Made by a program: the position numbers and the translations under genes
Part shown: one piece after another, positions 48,390-59,225 of the stretch
Position numbering within the stretch: position 1 is the first letter of the stretch
Layout: the number at the start of each line of letters is the position of its first letter
NCBI GenBank assembly: GCA_029237695.1
Contig: CM055269.1
Coordinates: 28,740,956 to 28,804,955, forward strand
From: Conchocele bisecta
Taxonomy: Eukaryota > Mollusca > Bivalvia > Lucinida > Thyasiridae
DNA length: 64,000 nt
Direction: 5' to 3'
Notes under the pieces: model-generated
What the model saw: the letters and a program-made list of their open reading frames with translations, nothing else
Databases searched by the model: none
Told to the model about the DNA's origin: nothing

Positions 48390-48975
48390 AATAGTATGAC
48401 ACAGTAATGTAATCGCTTCACAAAGCGCCAATGTAAATGTTGCATAATGTTTTGGAGAGGATTGCAATAAGTTTTATAAACTTTCAATCCAATCCAAACT
48501 ACTACCTATGTACATGTTTGTATGTGAATGCAGTAAATAAATATGTTTATACCAATAAATAAACATGTCCGGTTTCATCATTGTCCTTCGCGAATATTAC
48601 ATTCAAATTCAGCCAGCTTTTGTATCTGAAATCAACAAACTTCCTGACCCATAATTACAAATACACAAAAATAATCAACAAGACACGTCGGCCATTGAAA
48701 TATTAAAATGTGGATACATAATTACAAAGAAATAACTAAAATTCGTTATTTATTAACAACACATTTTGCAATTGCATTTCAATCAGTTCAATGTGTCCCA
48801 TCTTGGAAAGTGAGACTCGTCTCGCATTACTAAGGTTTTTCATATACATTATGCGATAGTCTTATAAATATGCACAGTCCGGGGTATTCAGATGCATAGG
48901 GGTCTTAACTCAACGGTGCACGGGTTAATAAACGTAACGTTCTCAAAACAACAATTTCGCGCTTAGTATAGCGTT
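48390..48975. other. No gene seen
   Basis: It is AT-rich sequence to the right of the transposon. The continuation of the interrupted LINE 3' region, if any, is not recognisable. Confidence 0.4.
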
Positions 48976-48979
48976 AACG

Positions 48980-49305
48980 TACAGAGCCCCCCAGGGGACA
49001 TGGATATTTTTTTATTAATTCGTTCCCTCGAATTAACAATTCGTTCCCACGATATAACAATTCGTTCCCTCGAATGAACAATTCGTTACCACGAAATGAC
49101 AATTCGTTCCCTCACTTTAACAATTCGTTCCCTCGAATTAACAATTCGTTTCCGTGGGAACGAATTGTTATTTCGTGGGAAGGAATTGTTAAATCCCCCA
49201 CGGGAACGAATTGTTATTTCATGGGAACGAATTGTTAATTTGTGGGGACGAATTGTTAAATTTAGGGAACGAATTGTTATTTCGTGGGAACGAATTATTA
49301 TCTTG
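48980..49305. mobile_element. Palindromic element M5, right end missing
   Basis: It begins 'agagccccccaggggacatg' and holds two facing arrays of 'aattcgttccctcgaatt' type units, about seven in each direction. The right terminal repeat is absent. An open frame across it reads only WERIV-type repeat peptide. Confidence 0.65.
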
Positions 49306-49975
49306 TCAAAAGTAATCTATAATTATATTAAGAAATTGTACATGTACATGTAAGGTAGATAATGCATTTTGATTGTTACATGTATCGCCATTGTGTCATC
49401 CGACTATTATGTTGTATACCTCATGTTGTCATGTCATGTGACCTGAGTGAATAAACGATTATTATTATTATTAAAAAAAAATGCGCCCGCATGTAATCAT
49501 AATATCAATAGACATATACACTGTAATTATGCCCGAGCACATTTTAATTCCTTTGTACTTTATTTAGATAGGTGTTTCATATGTTTACAAACAATAATTA
49601 ACCATCCAAGACACGCTAAAGGCACATGTGGTTGAACGAATAGTTACCTTGTGCTACTATCGCAGGACTAAACGTGAATAGGATCCAAATATATAACGAA
49701 CCACATATATAAACACATTTTGGTATTTTTCTCACCATGTTTTCGCGTACATTTATTTCAACACAATTTGTGTATATTGGTTATACTAGTAGGAAGCTAT
49801 TTCGTGTTTCGGTTTATTGTATGACCGGATTATTGTGGTGTGTAATACCACTAGTGTATATGTGCACCCAGCAATACATTCTACACTAATGCGGCTTTGC
49901 GTACAATTTGAATAAACCACCCGAACCAATAATATAGGTTCACCACTCTATTTTGGCGGGTTGTTATAGTAAATA
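49306..49975. other. No gene seen
   Basis: It has a short microsatellite (ATT)n near 49460 and no recognisable exon. Confidence 0.4.
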
Positions 49976-49979
49976 ATAT

Positions 49980-50177
49980 TGTTGACGGAAATTGCCGTCT
50001 GCGGTTTTTCATTTTTGCTTTAATTCTTAACAAAAAACTGGTTTTGACAGCATATGAGAATCGTCTCCATTGGAGACAATTCTCATGTGCTGTCAAAACC
50101 AGGTTTTTGTCGAGAAATATTGAAAATAAAACATTTCCAGCAGACGACAACATTTAATTCAGCGTAGTAAGGGTTAA
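49980..50177. mobile_element. MITE M3-related copy
   Basis: It has 'ttgccgtctgcggtttttc' and the right end 'gtagtaagggttaa', with a perfect palindrome 'ttgacagcatatgagaatcg' / 'cgattctcatatgctgtcaa'-like arms around 'tccattgga'. Confidence 0.65.
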
Positions 50178-50289
50178 AGACCAAAAGGTGTCACAAGTCA
50201 CCTACAATTCCATATACACACACGTTTCTTTCACTACATAACTGAAGGAATACTTATGGTGGGGATGGAGTATAATATATGTATAAGTT

Positions 50290-50380
50290 AGATCACGGTT
50301 CGTCCGTATGTACGAGGAGATAATCCGCGAGCTTAACGAGCTGATTATCGCTCGTACATGCGGACAAACGTGAACTTATT
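50290..50380. repeat. Palindrome, arms about 40 bp
   Basis: 'cacggttcgtccgtatgtac' and 'gtacatgcggacaaacgtg' are imperfect complements enclosing 'aatccgcgagcttaacgagc'. It can form a hairpin. It is probably a foldback element. Confidence 0.65.
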
Positions 50381-50399
50381 TATCACATCCTCATGGGCA

Positions 50400-50830
50400 T
50401 ACCTTGCACACGAGCTGTGCTAATACAGATACAACACCCGGAAATGTTTCAAAGATGTGATAAGTGTGTGTATTTCATTTCTGATTAAAGTATGCACAAC
50501 TACGTACTGTGTGATTATCAGATAATAAATAGATGCTTTGATTCGATAAAAGGCGTAAACAGACACGGAAAATCCCGAAAGAATGCCCTTTGCTATAACA
50601 TTCGCCAGACTATCATGTTGTTTACATAAACATTCAGTTATAAATAACAACTGTCCTGTTTTATTTTTATTTTATTTCAGTGTCATCACTGATATACTAT
50701 TGATTTATTCTATTACTCATTAGTTGCATATAAGGCCATAACAAGTACTTCGGTTCTCAGGTATCTCTATGAGTCGAATGTTTAACCCCACTGGCCTGTA
50801 TAGTGGTATTGGTAAAAAGTGTAGATCTGA
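50400..50830. other. No gene seen
   Basis: It is AT-rich, with no exon, RNA gene or clear repeat recognised. Confidence 0.35.
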
Positions 50831-50837
50831 TGAGCCG

Positions 50838-50945
50838 GCTAGTAGTATATAAGAGTCAAAATGATACCACCTCCCTCTGGAAGCCCCCCACTACGCGCGG
50901 TGGCTCCCATCAGGAGGTGGTATCATTGTTGACTCTTATATACTA
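50838..50945. repeat. Palindrome, arms about 45 bp
   Basis: 'tagtatataagagtcaaaat' and 'gttgactcttatatactact' are inverted, with 'gataccacctcc' and 'ggaggtggtatc' inside. The loop is 'ctctggaagccccccactac'-like. The arms are nearly perfect, suggesting a recent foldback insertion. Confidence 0.7.
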
Positions 50946-51069
50946 CTTGGATTTTCCCCCACTGTTCGGCGGGTATGTATGAGAAGAATGGGAAATATTT
51001 TTCATCAACTGCGAGACCATATATTTCTGGCATGAGCAGTTTCACCCTATTAGAGATAAGAATCCATTG

Positions 51070-51360
51070 GTTATACCCAGTATATATAATCACACAATGG
51101 TTCTAGTTAATTGTGCGTGGTTGAAGACAGGTAGTCATGAGAGGTGTCATCGTACCGGTATTTACGACTATTGCAAGCATCACCGGGCATGGATGAGAAG
51201 AGGATCCGTTTCGTCTCGCCCATGTCGGCATTGCGGAGTAGGGACCAAATCCGAGTCACTGCTATGTCCACCATGCGGTGGTACATCGACTGGCTAGCAA
51301 GGAATTACGTGCTCGCAAGTATTATCGTTTAGTAATAATTCAAATCAGAAAGTCAGTTAT
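51070..51360 (+). pseudogene. Small Cys/His-rich basic protein, probably frameshifted, function unknown
   Basis: The frame from about 51070 encodes NCAWLKTGSHERCHRTG, YCKHHRAWMRRG and RPCRHCGVGTKSESLLC. Cysteine and histidine pairs (C...C, C-x2-HH, C-x2-C, C-x2-C) suggest one or two zinc-binding knuckles. The frame closes at 51297, but another frame continues as SKELRARKYYRLV, a basic tail, so a one-base indel near 51285 is likely. I recognise the general type as one seen near mobile elements in invertebrates but cannot name it. It lies about 1 kb from the 52315-52926 remnant, facing it. Confidence 0.4.
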
Positions 51361-51429
51361 AAAGATATTACCGATCTGATGTGTAGTTTGTTTCCTCACA
51401 CGCATCACAAACACCAAGCAGACGACAAT

Positions 51430-51660
51430 GTTCCACCTTACATGTATATTAAGTGTCCAGTTTAGAGATGTTCCACCATACATGTATATTAAGTGTCCAA
51501 TTTAGAGAGGTTCCACTGTACAATCAAATTAGGTGTCCAGTTTAGAGATGTTCCACCTTACATGTATATTAAGTGTCCAGTTAGAGAGGTTTCACTGTAC
51601 AAGCATATTCGGTGTCCAGTTTAGAAATGTTCCACCTTACATGCATATTAGGTGTCGGTG
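51430..51660. repeat. Tandem array, units of 40-50 bp (GTGTCCAGTTTAGAGATG)
   Basis: Five units of 'aagtgtccagtttagag' plus 'atgttccaccttacatg' occur in a row. It belongs to the same motif family as 27120 and 34495. It is non-coding. Confidence 0.7.
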
Positions 51661-52169
51661 TTCGGTGTACGCATCACAAACAACAAGCAGATGACAATGT
51701 TCCAATTACACGGGTTATGAACATGTGTGTATAGCCGAGTGTATTTCTCCTTATCGACGGTATGCAAACGGGTTAGCGATTTACACAGCAGGGTTATCGA
51801 TTTACACAGACATGGGTTATTTATAAACACTTAGCGAGGTTATATAGTTCACACTTAGCGAGGTTATATAGTCACACGAATATCTTCCGGGATGGTTCGT
51901 TATTTTATTTTTAATAATTTAAAGCTGAACACCCCCTATTATTACATCGAAAACATAACCTAATATAAGAAAACAAATAATAAAACAGAGTTAACTGCCC
52001 CAACACATTTACATTACTGGAACGCCAGTACTGTAATGATCTCATCGCTGATATCTTTGCCATGTCTATTTCACTTCGGCTGCTCGACGCATTCTAGCGG
52101 ATGGAGGCAATGAGGAGGAGAGGTCCGCGGTAGACAGTACAATGATGGGGTGCAATAGATGTGAGCGTA

Positions 52170-52235
52170 ACACCTCGCTAAGCTTAAAGAAATTAGAAAA
52201 AAAGAGAGAAAAGCGACAAGGCTTAGCGAGGTGGG
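52170..52235. repeat. Hairpin with perfect 13-bp arms
   Basis: 'cacctcgctaagc' and 'gcttagcgaggtg' enclose a purine-rich loop of about 35 bases. 'gaattcgaatctcgg' just after it resembles a tRNA T-arm, but no A-box was found. Confidence 0.45.
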
Positions 52236-52314
52236 CCCAGAAGGGTTTTGCCGGCGCGAATTCGAATCTCGGCTGGATCCAAAACATTTTTCTTTTTTTT
52301 TCTCACCGTCGGAA

Positions 52315-52926
52315 TCACGTCCCGAGACGGGCGAGGAGATTTTTTCTGTCATCGGCCCTCCCCTCCGTGACGAGTTTTCTTACGTCTGTGAGAGGTTCAA
52401 CTTTGTTGATGGCTCGCACCTTAGTCCGAATAGTATTTTTTAAATCCTGATATCTAGACATCTCCTCCACTACCAATTCAAATTCGGCGTCTGATATATT
52501 GTTATCGGCTAAAGCTTTAGACACGATAACGTCGATGCTGTTTTTCTTAGACCTCGCGAGAACCGCTATTCGATCGTGCTTTCTGCTCTTAGTTTCTAGT
52601 TTTCTACCCACTAATCTGGCAGTCATACAGAGCAGCCCAGCCACTGTGGCTACCCCACTCAAAGCTCCAGCGACAGGCACAGCCACGACTGTGGACAACA
52701 AGGCCACACTTGCAGCCCCACCCATTATAGAAACGTACGATAGCAAGATGCTCACCCCCTCCGCTATATTTTCAGCTCGTCTATATTGTTTAGCATTTAC
52801 ACTCCGAGCTTCCCCCTCTTGTTTTAGAATCTGCTATATCTCAGATGCCTTTAATATGTATTGCATGTTATATGAAATCAGTCGTTCCAAAAGAAGATTT
52901 GCTCCTGACTGTTGTTGGAACAACAT
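52315..52926 (-). pseudogene. Uncharacterised protein with a Gly/Ala-rich hydrophobic segment, one nonsense codon
   Basis: A frame from ATG at 52926 reads MLFQQQSGANLLLERLISYN, meets TAG at 52834-52836, then continues QILKQEGEARSVNAKQYRRA to GT at 52315. The middle is hydrophobic and small-residue rich (SIMGGAASVALLSTVVAVPV...GALSGVATVAGLL), about 45 residues and perhaps membrane-inserting. A charged helical tail follows with DNNISDAEFELVVEEMSRY, which resembles one EF-hand-like helix but is not a full loop. Total length is about 203 codons. The continuity across the TAG suggests one recently inactivated gene. I have seen similar sequences as multi-copy ORFs in invertebrate mobile elements but cannot name the family. 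Confidence 0.5.
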
Positions 52927-52969
52927 AAATGTTGCCGTAGTAACAAATATTGGCTTGTGTTGTTATGTA

Positions 52970-53375
52970 CCCGATAGTCGCCACCCTGTTCATCTGTCTG
53001 TCTCTCTGTCCCAGATTTGCCTTAAAGTTTTCTGTTACGTACTATCTCTGTTACTGTTGTCCCGGTTGGCTTTAAACTTCATACATGTATTTGTCATCAT
53101 CAATATTTTCATTGTATAGCCCGAGATGGGATATACAATGAAAATATTAATGATGACAATATGGCCCCTGCGCTCGGACTCAAATTTCTGTTAAATCTTT
53201 ATAGTGAATGAAACACTGATCATGTGTCTTCCAGTGTAGATCCATATCAGGTTTTCGAAATGTAATTTCATAAATGTGATAACAGATCAGGGTCTACACG
53301 GGCCACACATGCTGTATGCAGCACCTCTCCACCCACAGTCACATACTGATAATTGGTGGTCAATATGCATGCAGT
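52970..53375. other. No gene seen; short inverted pair
   Basis: 'atttgtcatcatcaatattt' near 53090 and 'aatattaatgatgacaat' near 53142 form a hairpin. There is no coding segment. Confidence 0.45.
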
Positions 53376-53379
53376 GATA

Positions 53380-53467
53380 ACAGGTGGAAGACTCGGATAT
53401 AGGACCCAATAATTGGCTCATTTATTGAGCCAATTATTGGGTCCTATGTCAGAGTCTTCCACCTGTG
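53380..53467. repeat. Minimal palindromic M6 element, 88 bp
   Basis: 'caggtggaagactcgg' and 'cagagtcttccacctg' are the same ends as the 32110-32480 element, meeting almost directly at 'ggctcatttattgagcc'. It is a near-perfect hairpin. Confidence 0.75.
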
Positions 53468-53499
53468 CCAGTGTTGAAAAGCCAGGAAGCAAATTGTCA

Positions 53500-53790
53500 T
53501 GTTGTATTTTTGTTTTTCTTTTGAAGTTCTTACCCAAAAACATATTTTCTCCATTGGAGACAATTCACATGTACTGTAAAAAACGTAATCATCATGAAAA
53601 TAAGAAATAAGCATACATTTTGGTCATTATTTCTCATTCTTGGAATTGTGTGTACAGGCCTTATATTGCTTTACAATATACCCATAATTAAATATATTTT
53701 ATACTTTTCACAGATCGGGCACCAGGCAAACCATGAAAAGAATAAACAGCAGGCCACAATATTTAATTCAGTTCTGTAAGGTTTACTGTA
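53500..53790. mobile_element. MITE M3-related, degraded
   Basis: It contains 'ttctccattggagacaattc', 'aataaacagcaggccac' and 'ctgtaaggtttac'. It is diverged from the other copies. Confidence 0.45.
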
Positions 53791-53911
53791 CATGTGTTGG
53801 GACATTCTGTCGGTCGACTAGGTTAATGTGTCACAAATGTCACAAACATAAAATCTACAAAGGACTACACTATAGTTTTATTTTATGAACTATAATTTAT
53901 GTTATGACTCA

Positions 53912-54308
53912 GAGCTCCAGATAAGCTGCGTATTTGCTTAAATACCCAATTAAAATCGCCAAAAACCCAATTGAAATCAGAAGTAGCGAGTATCAAAAAG
54001 CAATGACAACATTTGTGGTACCTTTATCATGCTACAGAAAACAATACAGAGACAATAAATATAGCATATTTTTATTATTTTCCATGAAAACACATCTTGG
54101 TATTTCATTAGAATTGTCTCCAGGAGACAATTATAATGAAATGCCAAGACATGTTTTCATTTCGAAGCAAACTATTCAATAATTGCTGTCTGTTGATGTG
54201 TAAACAGTAGTGTGATTTTATTTTACCCAATTACAATTTTTAAATACCCAATTGCTTCCGAAATGATGGAGTGACACTACTCGATTACTAATTCCTTATC
54301 TGGAGCCC
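53912..54308. mobile_element. MITE M7, complete copy
   Basis: The ends GAGCTCCAGATAAGCTGCG and the inverted 'ccttatctggagccctg' enclose 'ctccaggagacaattataat' palindromic sequence and 'acccaattgcttccgaaatg'. It is about 397 bp and non-coding. Confidence 0.8.
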
Positions 54309-54780
54309 TGTTATGTACATGTACACACTAAGATATATGACAGAGATTTGAACAGGAATAAAGGTTAAGATATATGAGAGAGATTTGAACAGGAATAAAG
54401 GTGAGTCCAATATGTCCTTTGTTTGGGACATTGGGTATAAATAAATATTTGCCAATACTGTCTTTATGGGAAAATGGGGTTCCCAGCATCGGGAATTTAA
54501 GTCCAAGAGCATGCACATTTCAGATGGTATCTAATTATTTCCTGGGTCTGTCAGCTGCTTCTCAATGCAGTGAAGGCATTAATAGCTTCCTAATTAAAAA
54601 GTCACACTTATAATTTACCTGATGCTTAAAGGTACATGCCCACTCAGTAGGCACAACATGTTCTTTATATCGGAGACATCATCTGATACATTTTCTGGCA
54701 AAATAAACATGCATTCACCATTACCCCATGTATTGATTGGTATTATTATACATTTTATATCGGACGTAAAATTCCATACA
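54309..54780. other. No gene seen
   Basis: A 33-base segment ('gagatttgaacaggaataaa') is repeated in tandem near 54340-54400. 'gtacatgcccactcagtagg' near 54632 and 'cctactgagtgggcatgtac' near 55110 are inverted around repeat R9, marking an element boundary. Confidence 0.5.
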
Positions 54781-54782
54781 AA

Positions 54783-55041
54783 TATCAGGGGCGATAACCG
54801 TGTTTCCTTAAAATGTTAACGGACATTACTATGTATTCTCTGTATTTATATTTTGATGTGCAATGATCATACTTTATAATCTGTCGAAAGCATTATTTTC
54901 AGATGAAGCATGTAAGTAGTATAAATAATTAAAAAAATATCATGCCTCATTTGCATATGAAAAAAGCTTGATACCACCGCACGTCATTATCAGTAAAATA
55001 AATATTACTAAATGATTATATCTCTATAGCGGGCACTCGTA
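54783..55041. repeat. Dispersed repeat R9, copy 2
   Basis: It matches 23355-23629 from 'tcaggggcgataaccgtg' to 'gcgggcactcgtaag'. It lies between the inverted 'gtacatgcccactcagtagg' arms. Confidence 0.7.
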
Positions 55042-55163
55042 AGTTTTAGAACTGGTGGAATAGTGACACAATTATACACTTATTTAATTCCTATAAAGAA
55101 TGTTGTGTGCCTACTGAGTGGGCATGTACCTTTTAATGTTGGAATAGTGGGTTTATTGTTCAT

Positions 55164-55379
55164 TAACCCTTACAATGCTGAATTAAATTTTGCCGTCTGC
55201 TGTTTCTTTATTATATTCCATTTTTCTCGTCAAAAACGTGACTTGACAGCATTTAGAATCATTTCAGAATCATTTCCCTCTCTGAAGTGCTGTTAAACCA
55301 TGTTTTTTTGCTGAGAAAGAAGACAAAATATAAAACATCAGCAGACTACAATTTTATTTCCCCGCATTCTAAGGGTTAA
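55164..55379. mobile_element. MITE M3 copy
   Basis: The ends are 'ttaacccttacaatgctg' and 'gcattctaagggttaa'. Confidence 0.75.
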
Positions 55380-55387
55380 GCATCATT

Positions 55388-55621
55388 TAACCCTTACACC
55401 GCTATCTTATTTTTTTTGTCGTCTGCTGTTTATTTCCTATTTTCCATTTTTATCATCAACAACATGCTCTGACGGCACTTTAGCATAATTTACAACATGC
55501 TTTGACAGCACGTTAGAATGATTCTGAAGGGCTGTCAAACCATGTTTTTACTGAGAAAGAAGACAAAATATAAAACATCAGCAGACGACAATTTTTGTTT
55601 CCCGCATTCTAAGGGTTAAGC
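55388..55621. mobile_element. MITE M3 copy
   Basis: The ends are 'ttaacccttacaccgctatc' and 'gcattctaagggttaa'. It lies directly beside the 55164 copy, about 10 bases apart. Confidence 0.8.
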
Positions 55622-55792
55622 ATAATTTAACGAAGGGTTAACATTGCTAACTATAATCTACTTCACAAAACACTTCACAAAACTCATAAATGCTTGCTAC
55701 ACAGAGAATCGGACAAAGTTCTTGTTTGTATAATGTCTTTCACTACTAGTAGTATTTGTGAGTGTTATACTGGTCATTGATCTAATCAGATT

Positions 55793-56021
55793 AACCCTTA
55801 CACCGCTATCTTAATATTTTTTGTCGTCTGCTGTTTATTTTCTATTTTCCATTTTTATCATCAAAAACATGCTTTGACAGCACTTTAGAATAATTTACAA
55901 CATGCTTTGACAGCACTTCAAAATGATTCTGAAGTGCTATCAAAACATGTTTTTATAGAGAAATAAAGCAAGATGTAAAAGCAACAGCTGTCGACAATTG
56001 TTGCATGTTAAGGGCTAACGG
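55793..56021. mobile_element. MITE M3 copy
   Basis: The ends are 'ttaacccttacaccgctatc' and 'catgttaagggctaa'. It is the third copy within 900 bases. Confidence 0.75.
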
Positions 56022-56134
56022 ACTCGATTCACATTTGGGACAAAATCGAAAACATACCTGTAATCTCTGTTCGATGTTTAGCCATCGAAACATTCAGCAA
56101 ATACCGGGGCCTTTCAGGATGCTTGATTGCATAT

Positions 56135-56140
56135 TTTATT
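56135..56140 (-). promoter_or_regulatory. Possible polyadenylation signal AATAAA for Gene 2
   Basis: AATAAA on the minus strand lies about 400 bases after the Gene 2 stop. It is a weak assignment, since such hexamers are common in AT-rich sequence. Confidence 0.3.
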
Positions 56141-56538
56141 GGATCCCGTACACACGGATGCAAATTAAATAAACCTGAGCATCATGTTTATAAAACTTCC
56201 TGAGAACATAATCCAATTTCGTACTCGACAAATTAAAACTTCCTGGGCCCCGTTGCTCAAAACCTCTGTTAGCTTAACAGACTGTTAAATCCTTAGAAAT
56301 GCATACAGTGAACCGTGTCGGTACATATTTTCAGATTAGCATACTTTTAAACTCTGTTTTCAGGCTCAGTATTCAGTTGCTTGTAATTAGTTATACTGTC
56401 TACACTCGTTACTTCAAAGTCACTACTAGTAACTGAATGTCAAATTCATGGTCCCAAGTACATATATTTCTATATAATAACATTTGTCCCTTGGACATTG
56501 AGTAAATGAGTGTAGACTGTATTTGTCCCATTCTACCA

Positions 56539-56641
56539 CTATGCCTCCTGCAACAATGGCTGTTGTAGTCTTTTCAGCGAAATATTTTTAGTCCCAGATG
56601 CATCTGTACCATCAAAATCGTCTTTCTTTTTACCATCCGGG
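56539..56641 (-). CDS. Gene 2 terminal exon: end of the cytoplasmic tail
   Basis: The acceptor taatgttacag lies at a phase 2 boundary, which fits the phase 2 end of the 59250-59226 micro-exon; the split codon CA/C gives His. It encodes PDGKKKDDFDGTDASGTKN, then ISLKRLQQPLLQEA and TAG. The tail is charged and hydrophilic, has no enzyme motif, and ends in a Leu/Gln-rich stretch. Gene 1 should have an equivalent left of the window. Confidence 0.78.
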
Positions 56642-56732
56642 CTGTAACATTACAAGAGAGCATTGTTAATTTCTCTCATACCATCATTTGGACTGATGGA
56701 TAGCATACAGAATAAGACATTTTCCACAACTG

Positions 56733-57160
56733 AAGGGGTCAGTAGAAGAAGGAAGGGGGCTAAGTCCCTTGTGGGGTCAGTGGTAGAAGGGGGCTAAGTC
56801 CCCTGTGGGGTCAGTGGTAGAAGGGGGCTAAGTCCAGTCCCTTGTGGGGTCAGTGGTAGAAGGGGGCTAAGTCCCTTGTGGGGTCAGTGGTAGAAGGGGG
56901 CTAAGTCCCCTGTGGGGTCAGTGGTAGAAGGGGGCTAAGTCCCTTGTGGGGTCAGTGGTAGAAGGGGGCTAAGTCCCTTGTGGGGTGGGGGCAGTGGTAG
57001 AAGGGGGCTAAGTCCCTTGTGGGGTCAGTGGTAGAAGGGGGCTAAGTCCCTTGTGGGGTCAGTGGTAGAATGGGGGCTAAGTCCCTTGTGGGGTCAGTGG
57101 GAGAAGGGGGCTAAGTCCCTTGTGGACTTAGCCCCCTTCTACCACTGACCCCTTCAATTG
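56733..57160. repeat. 35-bp tandem array, about 11 units, closed by an inverted terminal copy
   Basis: The unit is 'gggtcagtggtagaaggggg' plus 'ctaagtcccttgtgg'. The array starts after 'ctgaaggggtcagtagaaga' and ends at 57123 with the inverted copy 'ggacttagcccccttctacc' plus 'actgaccccttcaattg'. It appears to be a foldback element whose one arm was amplified. It lies about 90 bases upstream of the Gene 2 terminal exon acceptor. Confidence 0.85.
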
Positions 57161-57349
57161 TTTGGTCTGAAAAAGAAAGGGGTTACCTATGGACTTAGTA
57201 TCATTCACCCGCTGGCACCTTCAATTGTGTTATCGGTATGCAACAGTATGCCAGGTAGAACATTATCAACTAATTTGCAAATATTGTCATACCTGATGGC
57301 ATCAAACTAGGATGTTTATATTGTGTGCGACCTGCGTTGTGTTGGTGAC

Positions 57350-57666
57350 AGTAGCTGATTTCACCAAAATTGCAAAGTTTATCTAGCTGAGTATAGTTTG
57401 AGGGAGTAATCATTTATTTTCCTGAAATGAATTATTTCTTATAGAACTAATAACTGTAAATATTTGATGATTAAAAGTATGCACTGAATTTATTACATTA
57501 TCACAGCCATGTTGGCTGTGATAATGTAATAAATTCAGTAATTTTGGCTGTGATGATGTAATAAATTCAGTATAATAAAAATTAATAAATTTATCCTTTG
57601 AAAATTTCTCCCTCAAAGTGTACTTAGCAAGATAAGTGTACTTTGCAATGTTGGTGAAATCAGCTA
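57350..57666. mobile_element. MITE M2 copy
   Basis: The ends 'gctgatttcaccaaaattgc' and 'gcaatgttggtgaaatcagc' are inverted. The central palindrome arm 'ggctgtgataatgtaataaa' is present twice. Confidence 0.8.
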
Positions 57667-57861
57667 CAGGACCAGGGTCTGCACATTTCGGCATTTACTC
57701 TGTAAAGTATCTGTACTGCTTCTACGAAGAATAGTTTCCACACAGAGTAAATATAAACAAATACTCAATACGTCATCAAACAGATTGGAACATGTGTGAT
57801 AACTGGATAACCCAGATGTTCTACACATACTGTAGAGGAATATACTTGCCATATCATCTGG

Positions 57862-58083
57862 GGACCTTTTACTAAACGTTGTACTACTAAAATGTTTGTA
57901 AGTTCAAACTTATGATAGTCTCTAAATATCACATTAACAATGTTTTCTTGTAAACAATTATTGTATTTACATTTATTGAGCATAGGCTGCATATGCAGCC
58001 TATGCTCAATAAATGTAAATCCATCAATTGAAATTTCCAGACGATTCTAAATTTGCGCTTACGAACATTTTAGTTGTACGATT
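57862..58083. mobile_element. MITE M1 copy with altered right end
   Basis: The left end 'ccttttactaaacgttgtac' and the central palindrome 'gcataggctgcatatgcagc' are intact. The right end stops at 'gttgtacgatttaggcag' in place of the usual 'gaagtttagtgaaac'. Confidence 0.7.
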
Positions 58084-58319
58084 TAGGCAGTTGAACATTG
58101 TAATAACAAGAATATGGTGATATTCAGTATGTGTGACTGGAGAAATGGGGCTTATGGCATATGTGACCAGTATAGTTCCTGCTGTGGTAGTAGATTCCTG
58201 CAGACTGATAAGGATTTTTACTGTTTGTGAGAAGCATGAATTGTGTTGGAGTCTACTTCTGTTGCAAAATACATAACCCTCGGAATGTGGGAAACAAGAA
58301 TTGTCTGCTGTTGTTATAT

Positions 58320-58455
58320 ATTGTGTCTTCTTTCTCAATAATAAACAACGTTTGACAATTCTAGATTGCTTTCAAAGCTTGTTTTAATGAAAAGGGAAAT
58401 AGAAAATAAACAGCAGACAACAAGATTTTATTGAGCATTGTACATTTTGTATGAG
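58320..58455. mobile_element. MITE M3 fragment
   Basis: 'ctttcaaagcttgttttaat' and 'aaataaacagcagacaac' resemble M3 interiors. The termini are lost. Confidence 0.4.
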
Positions 58456-58787
58456 TTAACTCCCACTTCTATTATAGCCACATACGAGACGAGTCGTGTG
58501 ATTTTGTACCTAAGAAGATGTGCGATATATACCGTATTTACCAACTTTACGCTATTATCCGTACATGACGTTGAAAGTTGACAAAATGTTCAGAGCAAAT
58601 GCAGAACAGAATTCCGCATTCGCGCGGAAAATTTCCTCTACTTTTGACGTCATTTGCAGAAAATATCACAGTTTCTGTAAATAGTTTTTCACGAAACATC
58701 ACATATCGTACGTACAAAATCGCATAGCTCATCTCATATGTACAAAGTATAATGTGTATGGTATATTTTATCTCCAATATAGTTCCA

Positions 58788-59190
58788 GGGCTCCAGATAA
58801 GGAATTAGTAATTGAGTATTGTCACTCCATCATTTCTGAAGCAATTGGGTATTTCAAAATTTTAATTGGGTAAAATAAAATCACTCTACTGTTTACACAG
58901 CAACAGACAGCCAATTATTGAATAGTTTGCTTCGAAATAAAAACATGTCTTGGCATTTCATTAGAATTGTCTCCTTGGAGACAATTCTAATGAAATACCA
59001 AGATGTGTTTTCATGGAAAATAAGCAAAATATGTTATATTTGTGGTCTAGTTATTGTTTTCTGCAGCATGATAAAGGTACCAAAATATTTTTATTGCTTT
59101 TTGATACTCGCTACTTCTGATTTCATTTGGGTTTTTGGCAATTTTAATTGGATATTTAAGCAAATACGCAGCTTATCTGGAGCTCTGTAG
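58788..59190. mobile_element. MITE M7, complete copy
   Basis: The ends 'gggctccagataaggaatta' and 'cgcagcttatctggagctc' are inverted relative to 53912-54308. The interior palindrome 'ctccttggagacaattc' is perfect. It ends about 35 bases from the micro-exon donor. Confidence 0.8.
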
Positions 59191-59225
59191 TTCTATTGTT
59201 ATCAAAATAAAATATGTAAACTTAC

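Noticed and set aside
52142..53119. Plus-strand frames including a 206-codon one
   Set aside because: They are antisense to the minus-strand remnant at 52315-52926, whose composition and continuity are more gene-like.
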